Source: Clostridiales bacterium
GTDB lineage: Bacteria; Bacillota; Clostridia; Christensenellales; Aristaeellaceae
Length of the DNA: 64,000 nt
Assembly: GCA_015056085.1 (NCBI GenBank)
Contig: SVHA01000003.1
Span: forward strand, 158,096 to 222,095
Direction: 5' to 3'
Position 1 is the first letter of the stretch. Each line of letters opens with the position of its first letter. Below, piece by piece: positions 8,245 to 16,282 of the stretch. The notes under the pieces are model-generated. The model had not been told where the DNA came from. It ran no database searches and saw only the letters and a list, made by a program, of their open reading frames with translations. Made by a program: the position numbers and the translations under genes.

Positions 8245-8619
8245 TCACTGCCCGTCCGTCAGGGAGAGCTGTTCTTCCAGCGATTCGATGGTTTTGGCAA
8301 GTTCCTTGTTCTCTTTCCGCAGGTCCTTGCGCTGCTGGCGAAGTTCATCCTCCCGGGCGGAAAGGACCTCGGCCTGCGGGGCCTTCATGGCCAGTTCTTC
8401 CGTTTTCAGGGGCAGTTCCGCTTCAATCTGTCCGAATTCGTATTCCTGCTTGGCCAGACGCTGCAGCGCAGCCTCCGTTTTGCCGGAGATGTCCGCCGCT
8501 TCCCGGCGCAGGCTGCTCAGCGTCACCACGGACGCTGCCACCATCACGCACACAAAGAGCATCACCGCTGCAAACACGGCGGCGAACCAGGGCTTTTTCG
8601 TGACTGGCGTACCTTTCAT
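8245..8619 (-). CDS. Short membrane-anchored coiled-coil protein (paralogue of its neighbour)
   Basis: 124 residues, family not recognised. N-terminal membrane helix (WFAAVFAAVMLFVCVMVAASVV, ~10-31), the junction motif LSSLRREA, then a Glu/Lys/Gln-rich coiled coil to the C-terminus (LRQQRKDLRKENKELAKTIE). ATG 8619 is preceded by GGGAGG; a longer frame to 8664 lacks a site. It is the first gene of a two-gene operon with 7861-8232. Such single-helix coiled-coil proteins resemble FtsL/DivIC-like or spacer proteins in shape only; no function is claimed. Confidence 0.7.
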   Translation of the reverse strand: MKGTPVTKKPWFAAVFAAVMLFVCVMVAASVVTLSSLRREAADISGKTEAALQRLAKQEYEFGQIEAELPLKTEELAMKAPQAEVLSAREDELRQQRKDLRKENKELAKTIESLEEQLSLTDGQ

Positions 8620-8647
8620 TTGTGCAACCTCCCTCCGGCATGGCATC

Positions 8648-8653
8648 ATTGTA
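8648..8653 (-). promoter_or_regulatory. Probable -10 box of the coiled-coil operon
   Basis: TACAAT on the - strand with the extended TG element one base upstream (TGCTACAAT); no good -35 box. About 30 nt before the start codon. Confidence 0.4.
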
Positions 8654-8738
8654 GCACATCCCATGCCAAAAGAAAAGCCGTCCCACCCCTCTGCGCCGTC
8701 ATCTGTGTATCAAAAATGTATCGAAACGCCCCAAACCC

Positions 8739-8767
8739 TTGCATGATTGCCCCGGCTGGTTTATAAT
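8739..8767 (+). promoter_or_regulatory. Sigma-A promoter of the Lrp-aminotransferase-capA operon
   Basis: TTGCAT (8739-8744), 17-nt spacer, TATAAT (8762-8767), giving a leader of about 75 nt. Confidence 0.75.
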
Positions 8768-8847
8768 GCAGGAGGTGGAGGTTTTTCTCTTTACAAGAGG
8801 AATCCCCCAAAGATGCAAAAGCATGGACAGAAAGGGATGGAATCCCG

Positions 8848-9339
8848 ATGACGAAACTGGAAATGACCCTGCTGGACCTCCTGCGGGAGGACTGCCGGAT
8901 GCCCCTGGAAAAACTGGCCGTGATGACCGGCGCCACCATGGAAGAAGTGGCGCAGGCGATCACCGGCATGGAAGAAAAGCGCATCATCCTGCGCTACGCG
9001 CCCACCATCAACTGGGATCTGACCGACACCGAGCGGGTGGAGGCCATGATTGAGGTGAAGGTGACGCCCCAGCGGGACCGGGGCTTTGACGCCGTGGCCA
9101 AGCGCATCTACCGCTTTGACGAGGTCAAGAGCGTGTACCTGATGTCCGGCGGATACGATCTGCTGGTGCTGGTGCAGGCCCCCACCCTGAAGCAACTGGC
9201 GCTGTTTGTTTCCGAAAAGCTCTCCACGCTGGAAATGGTCACCGGCACCGCCACCAGTTTCGTCCTCAAGCGCTACAAGGAAGAGGGCGTCATTTTCGAG
9301 GATGAAAAGACGGACAGCCGCCTGGTGATCAGCCCGTGA
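8848..9339 (+). CDS. Lrp/AsnC family transcriptional regulator
   Basis: 163 residues: winged helix-turn-helix at ~1-50 (LEMTLLDLLREDCRMPLEKLAVMTGATMEEV) and an AsnC-type ligand-binding RAM domain at ~65-140 (RVEAMIEVKVTPQRDRG, VYLMSGGYDLLVLVQA). Such regulators form octamers and sense amino acids. The stop overlaps the start of an aminotransferase gene (GTGA), a pairing frequent in Clostridia, so the regulator probably responds to the substrate or product of that enzyme. The HTH is shorter than in classic Lrp and belongs to the Lrp-like group found next to aminotransferases. Confidence 0.88.
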   Translation: MTKLEMTLLDLLREDCRMPLEKLAVMTGATMEEVAQAITGMEEKRIILRYAPTINWDLTDTERVEAMIEVKVTPQRDRGFDAVAKRIYRFDEVKSVYLMSGGYDLLVLVQAPTLKQLALFVSEKLSTLEMVTGTATSFVLKRYKEEGVIFEDEKTDSRLVISP

Positions 9340-10514
9340 ATTATCAGAAATTCCTCAATCCCGACATCGCCGCCGTGCCCCCCAGCGGGATCAGGCGCTT
9401 CTTTGACATGGCGTCCTCCATGCAGGATGTGATCTCCCTGGGCGTGGGCGAACCCGATTTCATCACCCCCTATCACATCCGCAATGCTGCTATCAACAGC
9501 ATCATCGACGGCGAAACACAGTACACTCCCAACAGGGGTCTGCTGCCCCTTCGCAGGGAGATCAGCCGCTATCTGCAGGATCGCTACGCTACGCCCTACG
9601 ACCCGGAAACGGAAATTCTCGTCACCGTGGGCGCCAGCGAATCCATCGACACCGCCCTGCGTGCCATTGTTTCCCCCGGAGACGAAGTGCTGGTGCCCCA
9701 GCCCAGTTACGTCAGTTATTCCCCCAGCGTAATCTTCGCCGGCGGCACCCCCGTGGGCGTGGAAACCACTAAGGACACCCAGTTCCGCCTGACGGCTGAA
9801 AATGTGCTCCGCGCCATCACGCCCCGCACCAAGGCGCTGATTCTCCCCTATCCCAACAACCCCACCGGCGGCATCATGGGCAAAAGTGACCTGGAAGCCC
9901 TGGCGGAGGTCGTGCGGGAAAAGGAAATCCTCGTCATCAGCGATGAAATCTACTCTGAACTGACCTACGGCGAAAACACCCATGTGTCCTTTGCTTCCCT
10001 GCCGGGCATGAAGGACTACACCCTGACCATCAACGGTTTCAGCAAATCCTTCGCCATGACGGGCTGGCGCGTGGGGTACATCTGCGGCCCCGCCGCGCTG
10101 ATTGACGTGATGAACAAAATCCACCAGTATGCCATCCTCTGCGCCCCCAGGCAGGGCCAGGTGGCAGCGCTGGAAGCCCTGCGCTCCGGCCGGGAAAACG
10201 GCTATGCCGATGTTGTCCGGATGCGGGAAAGTTACGACCAGCGCCGGCGGCTGATGGTCACGTCCCTTCGGAAGATGGGCCTTGACTGCTTCGAGCCCCT
10301 GGGCGCCTTCTATGTGTTCCCCGACATCCGCCTAACGGGCCTGAGCAGCGAGGAATTCTGCCGCCGCCTGCTGGAAGAAAAGCGGGTCGCCTGTGTGCCC
10401 GGCACGGCCTTCGGCCCCTGCGGCGAGGGCTTCGTCCGCTGCTCCTACGCCACAGGGCTGGACAAACTCACCACCGCGCTGGAGCGCATGGAGGCCTTCA
10501 TCGCTTCCCTTTGA
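9336..10514 (+). CDS. Class I/II pyridoxal-phosphate aminotransferase
   Basis: 392-residue fold-type I aminotransferase. Seen: substrate loop VISLGVGEPDFITP, the PLP-binding NNPTGGIM and ISDEIYSELTYG stretches, the catalytic Lys in INGFSKSFAMTGWRVGYI, and the carboxylate-binding Arg in EGFVRCSYATG. The motif set is that of the aspartate/aromatic aminotransferase group (PatA, AraT, DapL-like). Start is GTG 9336, overlapping the Lrp stop by 4 bp, which implies translational coupling. The amino donor cannot be fixed from sequence. Confidence 0.9.
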   Translation: MNYQKFLNPDIAAVPPSGIRRFFDMASSMQDVISLGVGEPDFITPYHIRNAAINSIIDGETQYTPNRGLLPLRREISRYLQDRYATPYDPETEILVTVGASESIDTALRAIVSPGDEVLVPQPSYVSYSPSVIFAGGTPVGVETTKDTQFRLTAENVLRAITPRTKALILPYPNNPTGGIMGKSDLEALAEVVREKEILVISDEIYSELTYGENTHVSFASLPGMKDYTLTINGFSKSFAMTGWRVGYICGPAALIDVMNKIHQYAILCAPRQGQVAALEALRSGRENGYADVVRMRESYDQRRRLMVTSLRKMGLDCFEPLGAFYVFPDIRLTGLSSEEFCRRLLEEKRVACVPGTAFGPCGEGFVRCSYATGLDKLTTALERMEAFIASL

Positions 10515-10528
10515 TCACGGAGGTATGT

Positions 10529-11689
10529 ATGCGTAAAGTCATTGCCCTTTTCTTCGCCCTGATGTGCCTCACAGCTCTTTCCTTTGCCGAGGAGGAGCTG
10601 GAACTGGAGGATATGCTCTCCGGCGCCGACCCTGACATCGTGGCACAAACCTATATCGCCCCGCCCAGCGAGTCGGATGACTTTGAAATGCTGGAAGACG
10701 AGGGTGAGCCCTCCATTTATGAAAAGGACGGCTCCATCCTCATCACCATCACCGCCGGCGGCGATTTCACCATCGGCCGGGACGTGCGCAAGCGTGCCGA
10801 CATCTTCGGCGATGAACTGGAAAAACAGGGCGGCGACATCAACTTCATCTTCAAGAACATCTCTGACGTTCTGCATCAGGATGACCTGACCATCCTCAAC
10901 TTTGAGGGCACCCTGACGGAATCCTCCTACATCCCCTCGGAAAAGCGGGAAAACCAGTTCCTCTTCTCCGCGCCTCCCGCCTGGGTGGAGGTGCTGCCCA
11001 ACCACAGCGTGGAAGCGGTGGCGCTGGAAAACAATCATGTGATGGATCACGGCGCTGACGCCCTGGCGGACACCAAAGCAGCCCTGTCCGGCGCCGGCGT
11101 GGTATATTCCACCGGCACGGAACTGGGCGTGATTGACGTCAAGGGCGTGCAGATCGCCATGCTGTCCTACCTGACGATTGACAGATATGACGAACTGTGG
11201 GACGTCGTACCCCAGGACATCGCCAACGCCAAGCGGTTTTATCCCATCGTGATCGTCTCCTTCCACTGGGGCAACGAAACCTGGTATTACCCCACGGACA
11301 ATCAGGTGAAAATGGGTCATCTGGCGGTGGATTCCGGCGCTGATCTGGTGCTGGGCCACCACAGCCACCGCATCAACCCCATTGAGCAGTATAAGGGCAA
11401 GTACATCTGCTACTCCCTGGGCAACTTCTGCTTTGCTGGCAACAGCAAGCCCAGCGATATGTCCTCCTTCCTGTTCCAGACCCGTTTCCGTCTCAAGGAC
11501 GGCGAGATCACCAACGAGGGCTTCCGCATCATCCCCATCCGCATTTCCTCCCGCACCGACCGCAACGACTTTGTGCCCACCGTGCTGACCAAGGAGAACG
11601 CCATTGATGCGGTGGTCTCCACGCTGAAGGAAAACGGCAAGCGGCTGGACTATGCGGTGGACGAATATCCCCTGGAATGGGCGGATTAA
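10529..11689 (+). CDS. Secreted CapA family (PGA_cap) metallophosphatase-like protein
   Basis: 386 residues with signal peptide MRKVIALFFALMCLTALSFA, an acidic linker, then the CapA domain (~75-350) of the calcineurin-like superfamily: TAGGDFTIGRD, NFEGTLT, ENNHVMDHG, IVSFHWGNE and GHHSHRINPIEQYKGKYICYSLGNF supply the usual Asp, Asn and His metal ligands. CapA/PgsA was named for poly-gamma-glutamate capsule synthesis, but most solitary homologues, like this one with no capBC beside it, have no tested role. ATG 10529 follows GGAGG; it is 14 bp after the aminotransferase stop, so it probably belongs to that operon. Confidence 0.85.
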   Translation: MRKVIALFFALMCLTALSFAEEELELEDMLSGADPDIVAQTYIAPPSESDDFEMLEDEGEPSIYEKDGSILITITAGGDFTIGRDVRKRADIFGDELEKQGGDINFIFKNISDVLHQDDLTILNFEGTLTESSYIPSEKRENQFLFSAPPAWVEVLPNHSVEAVALENNHVMDHGADALADTKAALSGAGVVYSTGTELGVIDVKGVQIAMLSYLTIDRYDELWDVVPQDIANAKRFYPIVIVSFHWGNETWYYPTDNQVKMGHLAVDSGADLVLGHHSHRINPIEQYKGKYICYSLGNFCFAGNSKPSDMSSFLFQTRFRLKDGEITNEGFRIIPIRISSRTDRNDFVPTVLTKENAIDAVVSTLKENGKRLDYAVDEYPLEWAD

Positions 11690-11726
11690 ACGAAAAACAG
11701 GAAAAAAACATTTTGGGGTCTTTCCG

Positions 11727-11776
11727 AATCCGGCAAATCAGAATGCAGGTGTTCCTGCGTGATTTGCCGGATTTTT
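11727..11776 (+). terminator. Intrinsic terminator after capA
   Basis: 14-bp arms AATCCGGCAAATCA and TGATTTGCCGGATT enclose a second small hairpin (GCAGG/CCTGC) and run into a T-stretch. Confidence 0.8.
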
Positions 11777-11883
11777 CCTTGTTTTGGGGCAATTTGTGCT
11801 GGAATTTGCAACACGTGCCGGAAATTATGCATTTTCATCTGAAATTTCCAGCATTTTCCTGCAAGTCGCCGCCAGATGTGACA

Positions 11884-11911
11884 TTGTAATTCCGTGAAAA
11901 CGCAGTATAAT
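11884..11911 (+). promoter_or_regulatory. Promoter of the 50-residue gene
   Basis: TTGTAA (11884-11889), 16-nt spacer, TATAAT (11906-11911), about 35 nt before ATG 11946. Confidence 0.6.
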
Positions 11912-11945
11912 GTATACAACATTCAGGAAAGGTTCGTGAGCATAT

Positions 11946-12098
11946 ATGGCACCTGATCATACGGTGGAGCAGGCAGCAACCACCTTTCAACAAAGCGCCG
12001 CGGGCGCCGGCATCATGCTCGACCCCCAGACGATCCGGGAACTGGCAGCCATTCTGGTCAAACGCCAGGAACAGGCCCAGACCCAGCAGCATACCTGA
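11946..12098 (+). CDS. Small protein of 50 residues, own promoter and terminator
   Basis: Reads MAPDHTVEQAATTFQQ ... LDPQTIRELAAILVKRQEQ, then a Gln/Thr tail (QTQQHT) and TGA. Not recognised. The part DPQTIRELAAILVKRQEQAQ should form an amphipathic helix; there is no signal peptide or cysteine. Support for being real: a sigma-A-type promoter at 11884-11911, an AGGAAAGG stretch upstream, normal codon use, and a perfect intrinsic terminator 8 bp after the stop, so the unit is monocistronic. It lies between capA and the Tat redox gene and is too short for ordinary gene finders. Confidence 0.5.
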   Translation: MAPDHTVEQAATTFQQSAAGAGIMLDPQTIRELAAILVKRQEQAQTQQHT

Positions 12099-12105
12099 TT
12101 TTCAT

Positions 12106-12132
12106 GCCGGAAGGGGAACCTTCCGGCTTTTT
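12106..12132 (+). terminator. Intrinsic terminator of the 50-residue gene
   Basis: Stem GCCGGAAGG / CCTTCCGGC with loop GGAA, then five T. Confidence 0.85.
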
Positions 12133-12196
12133 GAGTTGAATCAACCAATGATTGTTAAATTTTTCTAAAAATTCGCAAACATAGTCCTTCACTGTG

Positions 12197-12226
12197 TTGA
12201 CATTGTTTTCTTAACAGATGTATACT
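12197..12226 (+). promoter_or_regulatory. Strong sigma-A promoter of the Tat redox gene
   Basis: TTGACA (12197-12202), 18-nt spacer, TATACT (12221-12226). It is the closest match to consensus in this part of the window. Confidence 0.8.
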
Positions 12227-12295
12227 ATAGGCAGGGTTAAGCAGGCAGGAGTCTGTCCTGCCGCTACAAAACATTCTACAAGGAGGAAGATTCCT

Positions 12296-13228
12296 ATGAA
12301 GTCCATCGTTCAGTCCCGTCGTGATTTCCTGGCTCTGGCTGGCAAGGGCATGCTGGGCGCTGCCGCTCTGGCGACCGTTCCCGCTGTCGTGACCGCTCAG
12401 GCTGACGAAGCCATCGCTGCTCCCGCCTGGCCCTGGGAGTGGAAGTATGTTGATCCCACTAAGGTGATGGAGCGCACCTACGCTTCCTTCTCCACCCATG
12501 GCGGCTGCTGCGCGGCTGTCGTTGCTGGCGTGGTGGAAGAACTGGCCGAGAACTACGGCTATCCCTACAACCAGATCAACCCCCGTATGTTCGCCAATGG
12601 CGGCGGCGGTTACGGCCGTAAGACCCTGTGCGGCTCTCTGGGCGGCGCTTGCGCCGTGCTGGGCCTGTTCTGCGAGAGCAAGGCTTCCGGCTCCCTGCGC
12701 AACCAGATCTATGAGTGGTACGAGAAGCACGAGTTCCCCCAGTATCAGCCTGTGATGGAATCCGTGTTCACCGTGTCCAACTCTATCCAGTGCTCTGACT
12801 CCGTCGGCAACTGGATGACCGCTTCCGGCAAGGAATTCAGCTCCCCCGAGCGCGCTGCCCGCTGCGCCGGCCTGAGCGCTGAAGTTGCCGCCAAGTGCGT
12901 GGAACTGCTGAACATCGAGTACGGCCTGGCCGCTGCTCCCGTGGTCGAGCCCGCTGAAGAGCCCGCTCCCGAACTGGCTCCCAACGAGTACATCGGCACT
13001 GCTGATGGCTACAACGGCCCCGTGAAGGTGAAGGTGACCATGGACGGCGAAAAGATCGCCAAGATCGAAGTCCTGGAGCACAAGGAAGACATGGCCAACG
13101 CCATCGCCGAGATTCCGGACGCTGTCATGAAGAACCAGACCACTGAAGTGGACACCATTGGCGGCGCTACCGTGACCTCCAAGGCTCTGCTGGCTGCTAT
13201 CAACGACGCTCTGTCCCAGGTGAAGTAA
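12296..13228 (+). CDS. Tat-exported redox protein: C_GCAxxG_C_C-type domain fused to FMN-binding domain
   Basis: 310 residues. Twin-arginine signal SRRDFLALAGKGMLGAAALA at ~7-27. Residues ~55-200 hold a cysteine-rich C_GCAxxG_C_C-type domain (HGGCCAAVVAGVVEEL, then FANGGGGYGRKTLCGSLGGA and CAVLGLFCES, later Cys in SIQCSD, ARCAGL, AKCVEL). After a Pro/Glu/Ala linker comes a small FMN-binding domain (~225-310) with the flavinylation motif TIGGATVTS, whose Thr is normally linked to FMN by ApbE. This predicts an exported electron-transfer protein. ATG 12296 follows AGGAGGA. Codons are biased to GCT, CGT and CTG more than neighbours, which with the promoter suggests high expression. The partner protein is unknown; no apbE is nearby. 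Confidence 0.8.
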   Translation: MKSIVQSRRDFLALAGKGMLGAAALATVPAVVTAQADEAIAAPAWPWEWKYVDPTKVMERTYASFSTHGGCCAAVVAGVVEELAENYGYPYNQINPRMFANGGGGYGRKTLCGSLGGACAVLGLFCESKASGSLRNQIYEWYEKHEFPQYQPVMESVFTVSNSIQCSDSVGNWMTASGKEFSSPERAARCAGLSAEVAAKCVELLNIEYGLAAAPVVEPAEEPAPELAPNEYIGTADGYNGPVKVKVTMDGEKIAKIEVLEHKEDMANAIAEIPDAVMKNQTTEVDTIGGATVTSKALLAAINDALSQVK

Positions 13229-13248
13229 TTCTCCCGGAACAAAACATC

Positions 13249-13277
13249 GCCCCGCTTCTTCGGAAGCGGGGCTTTTG
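13249..13277 (+). terminator. Intrinsic terminator of the Tat redox gene
   Basis: Stem GCCCCGCTT / AAGCGGGGC with a CTTCGG tetraloop-like apex and four T. Confidence 0.85.
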
Positions 13278-13281
13278 CGTG

Positions 13282-13310
13282 TCGGCAAAGTGCTATGAGC
13301 ACTTTGCCGA
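13282..13310. terminator. Second hairpin, perfect 12-bp stem
   Basis: TCGGCAAAGTGC / GCACTTTGCCGA with loop TATGA, followed by ATTTT on +. Backup terminator between convergent genes. Confidence 0.6.
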
Positions 13311-13347
13311 ATTTTGCACTCCGTCACTGTCAGGGTGCGGGGCACAC

Positions 13348-13378
13348 AAAAAACTGCGACGCATCATTCACGCCGCAG
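13348..13378 (-). terminator. Intrinsic terminator of the MFS gene (13413-14723)
   Basis: On the - strand CTGCGGCG / GCGTCGCAG followed by six T. Confidence 0.8.
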
Positions 13379-13412
13379 TTTTCGTTTGACAAAACGTCTG
13401 TCCCTTTTTGTG

Positions 13413-14723
13413 TCAGGCACCAATGTCCGGCTGCTGTTCCTTTTTGAGGCTTCTGAAGAAGAAGCACAGGCACAGCGCCGCCAGCATCGCGCCGTTGATG
13501 ATGTAAATCACTCCGATGCCCCGGCCCACACCTGTGCCCAGGAGTTGCCCGACCCACGACTGCGCCAATGCGCCGCCGGGCATCATCAGGGGCTCAAACA
13601 CCCGGTCCGCCAGGAAGCCCGACAGCACGGCGGAAACGGGCATGGCCATCTGGCACAGCACCGAGACGACGGTCATCACCCGGCCCAGCATCTCTTTTTC
13701 CACCGTCTTTTGCAACACGGTATGCACGATGGTGTTGACATAGGGCACGAACAGGGAAAAGAGGAACACGCCGGTGAAAATCACGCCCCAGTGCGGGGAC
13801 AAGCCGCCAATGATCATTCCCACGCCCGTGATCGTGGTCAGGCCGTAGACGGTGGCATAGTCGTTCTTCGGCGCTTTCAGCACCGTTGCCAGCATGGCGC
13901 CGATCATCATGGCAATGCCCATGACGGCTTCACCGACGCCGAGGGTGCCCGCATCATACAAAGACAGAATCATGGGCGAAAAGAGAATCAGCGCCATGTT
14001 TGCCGTGAAGTTCACAAAGGAAAAACTCAGCACCGCCCGAAACAGTTTCGTCTTGCTGCGCAGATACAAGAAGGACTCTTTGAAATCCCGCAGGGAAGTG
14101 GACAGCATCTTTTTCTTTTCCGCTTCGCTGGTTTGCACCACGGGCTGGGGAATCTTCGTCACCGCAATGGTAGAGAAGGCGAACACATAACTGAACAGGT
14201 CAATCAGGAACAACCCCTTGAGCCCCAGCAGGGGATACAGCGCACCCGCTGCCACAGGAGCGATCATGTTCTGGGCTGCGCCGGACAATTGGCACATTCC
14301 GTTTGCCCTGGCCAGTTTGTTTTCCTCCACCAGCATGGGGATGCTGGCAGAGAACGCCGGGCTCTGGAAGGTGCCCAGCGTGGAGGACAGTGCCATCAGG
14401 GGATAAACCATCCACACCTGCAATTTGTTGGCAAACAGCAGGATTACCAGTATCACTTTCAGCAATGCATCCACTGAATCCGTCAGCATGATCACCTTTT
14501 TGCGGTTTTTTCTGTCCGCAAAGCTGCCCGCCAGAGGCGAAAGCAGCAGGGAGGGCAAGATGGCGCAGAGGAAGGAGATGGCAAAGGGCGTGGCCTCGCC
14601 CGTTTTTTCAAACAGCCAGACGGACAGACCGAAGCTGGAAATCGCCGATCCTAAAACAGACAGAAACTGTCCGCTCCAGATGAAGGCAAACTTGCCGAAG
14701 GACTTCCCTTCGCTTTTCATCAT
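13413..14723 (-). CDS. MFS transporter, macrolide-efflux (MefA/MFS_3) type
   Basis: 436-residue major facilitator with about twelve membrane helices, first FAFIWSGQFLSVLGSAISSFGLSVWL. The motif-A loop between helices 2 and 3 is present as GSFADRKNRKKVI. The overall pattern matches the MFS_3 group that includes MefA-like drug exporters, but also many untested exporters. Start chosen at ATG 14723 (MMKSEGK) with AAAGGGGGT upstream; the frame is open to 14807 without a site. It has its own promoter at 14779-14807 and lies behind an XRE/PAP2 pair on the same strand. Confidence 0.82.
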   Translation of the reverse strand: MMKSEGKSFGKFAFIWSGQFLSVLGSAISSFGLSVWLFEKTGEATPFAISFLCAILPSLLLSPLAGSFADRKNRKKVIMLTDSVDALLKVILVILLFANKLQVWMVYPLMALSSTLGTFQSPAFSASIPMLVEENKLARANGMCQLSGAAQNMIAPVAAGALYPLLGLKGLFLIDLFSYVFAFSTIAVTKIPQPVVQTSEAEKKKMLSTSLRDFKESFLYLRSKTKLFRAVLSFSFVNFTANMALILFSPMILSLYDAGTLGVGEAVMGIAMMIGAMLATVLKAPKNDYATVYGLTTITGVGMIIGGLSPHWGVIFTGVFLFSLFVPYVNTIVHTVLQKTVEKEMLGRVMTVVSVLCQMAMPVSAVLSGFLADRVFEPLMMPGGALAQSWVGQLLGTGVGRGIGVIYIINGAMLAALCLCFFFRSLKKEQQPDIGA

Positions 14724-14778
14724 GCGGGGCACCCCCTTTCCCTTTTTTCGCAGCGATTCCCGCTGCGTCATTGCATTC

Positions 14779-14807
14779 ATTATATCACAAGGGGGATGGA
14801 TGGACAA
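14779..14807 (-). promoter_or_regulatory. Sigma-A promoter of the MFS gene
   Basis: On the - strand TTGTCC (14807-14802), 17-nt spacer, TATAAT (14784-14779). Confidence 0.7.
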
Positions 14808-14825
14808 GGGGGCATCCCCAAAGGC

Positions 14826-15437
14826 TTATGCCCGGATATATTTCAGATACAGCATCCCCTTGACCATCAGCAGCACAAACATGATGGCCGCCCCATACGC
14901 TTGCCTCGTCAGAATCAGAAACAGAACAGTCAGCACGCTCAAACCCATGGAGCAGTACGACACCGCTTTTTCTCCCCTGCGGATGTTCAACTGTGTGAAG
15001 ATGACTTTCAGGGCGCCTGCTGCCATCAATGCCAGATACATCACCCAATACACGGCGATGCTGAAAGCGGACAGGCCCGAAAACGCAGGCAGGCTCACGG
15101 AAGCAATATGTTCCCCCACGGGATGCGGATACAATGGCAGCACGATGAGCATCAGCGTGAACAGATCCACCATGCCCCAAAGGAGGTTGCATATCCTCTG
15201 GATGTTGTGCCTGTTTTCTTTTTCCGCCAGGGACAGTATTTTTTCGCTGGACAGCAGATCGTCAATCGTCACGGAAAAGAAGGCGGCAATGTCCCGGATG
15301 GAGTCAATGCTGGGATAGCCTCTGCCGGATTCCCATTTTGAAACAGCCGTCCTTGACACATACAGGCTTTCCGCCAGTTCCTCCTGAGTCATTCCCCTGC
15401 TCTTTCGCAGGCTTTGCAGTTTTTCGTTGAATTCCAA
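14826..15437 (-). CDS. XRE family regulator with C-terminal membrane domain
   Basis: 203 residues: Xre helix-turn-helix at ~3-60 (EKLQSLRKSRGMTQEELAESLYVSRTAVSKWESG, IDSIRDIAAFFSVTIDDLLS), then about four membrane helices (LLWGMVDLFTLMLIVLPLY, FSIAVYWVMYLALMAAGAL, CSMGLSVLTVLFLILTRQAY, AAIMFVLLMVKGMLYL). This is the common Clostridia type of membrane-tethered HTH regulator. I take TTG 15437 as start: AGGAGGGG lies 6 nt before it and the HTH begins at once, whereas the longer frame to 15545 is unrelated and overlaps PAP2. It follows PAP2 by 14 bp; probably the regulator of that pair. Confidence 0.8.
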   Translation of the reverse strand: MEFNEKLQSLRKSRGMTQEELAESLYVSRTAVSKWESGRGYPSIDSIRDIAAFFSVTIDDLLSSEKILSLAEKENRHNIQRICNLLWGMVDLFTLMLIVLPLYPHPVGEHIASVSLPAFSGLSAFSIAVYWVMYLALMAAGALKVIFTQLNIRRGEKAVSYCSMGLSVLTVLFLILTRQAYGAAIMFVLLMVKGMLYLKYIRA

Positions 15438-15451
15438 GGTTGCCCCTCCTG

Positions 15452-16111
15452 TCAATGGCGGTTGATGAACATGAGAACAAGACCCCGATAGACGTGAAAC
15501 AGACCTACACTGATCAAAACGGAACCGAGAATATCCGTCAGCCAATGCACCCCGGAAACCACCCTGCCCACCACCATCAGCCCGGAAAAAAGGGCAGTCA
15601 GCAGCGTCACAGCATTTCTGACAAAAGGCGCCTTGCTCCTGCGGCGGATTTGTTCGGCGCAGGCGGGCATCACACCCAGCACCAACAGCGTGGTGGAAGA
15701 CGGATAAGAGGCTTCCATGAAGCCGTCTATCAGGATCGGCCTGTAATTGATGGGATTCATCTCAAAAATGACGTAGAGGGCGGCCAGGATGATGAAATGC
15801 ACGCCCAGCAGCAGGATGTCCCCATCGACTTTGAACAGACTTTTTCTGCGAATCAGTTGAACAAGCCCCTTCACGGCAAACGAAAGCGCAACGGCAATGG
15901 GAACAATCCCTGCCCAATCGGTGATGGTGTAGAGTGTCATGTGGACGTCGCACAGTTCATGGAAGGCGCTGTTGATGGTGCAAAAACCGATGTCCGTTCC
16001 GTTGACGCCCAGGGGCTGCACATCCACCGTCTGCACCAGCCAGGTCAGGATGGCAAAGAGCGCTACGAGCCCCATGCCTGTGAAAAGTTGCCATTTTCCT
16101 TGATGTTTCAT
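15452..16111 (-). CDS. PAP2 family membrane phosphatase
   Basis: 219-residue membrane protein with about six helices. The PAP2 signature is partly visible: RPILIDGFMEASYPSSTTLL (motif 2, where the usual PSGH reads PSST) and SGVHWLTDILGS with the nearby R of VVGRVVSGVH (motif 3, R-x5-H-x3-D). The His normally found in motif 2 is replaced, so activity on lipid phosphates (phosphatidic acid or undecaprenyl diphosphate) is possible but not assured. ATG 16111 has AAAGGAG upstream. Operon with the membrane XRE regulator. Confidence 0.75.
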   Translation of the reverse strand: MKHQGKWQLFTGMGLVALFAILTWLVQTVDVQPLGVNGTDIGFCTINSAFHELCDVHMTLYTITDWAGIVPIAVALSFAVKGLVQLIRRKSLFKVDGDILLLGVHFIILAALYVIFEMNPINYRPILIDGFMEASYPSSTTLLVLGVMPACAEQIRRRSKAPFVRNAVTLLTALFSGLMVVGRVVSGVHWLTDILGSVLISVGLFHVYRGLVLMFINRH

Positions 16112-16240
16112 TTCCCTTTTCTCCTTTCGGATGCGTTTGCAGATTCATTCTACAGGAGCATCCAGGAAAAGGAAAGCGTCGCACCGTCACGTCAGCGACA
16201 CGATTCGTCACATCCGTCGTTTCAGGGAAAAAAGGCATAC

Positions 16241-16274
16241 AAAATCAGGGTCAGCGAACATTCCGCCAACCCTG
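16241..16274 (-). terminator. Intrinsic terminator of the Fe-S operon
   Basis: On the - strand an imperfect stem CAGGGT..GCG / CGC..ACCCTG followed by ATTTT, just after the iscU stop. Confidence 0.6.
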
Positions 16275-16282
16275 TTGCATTT

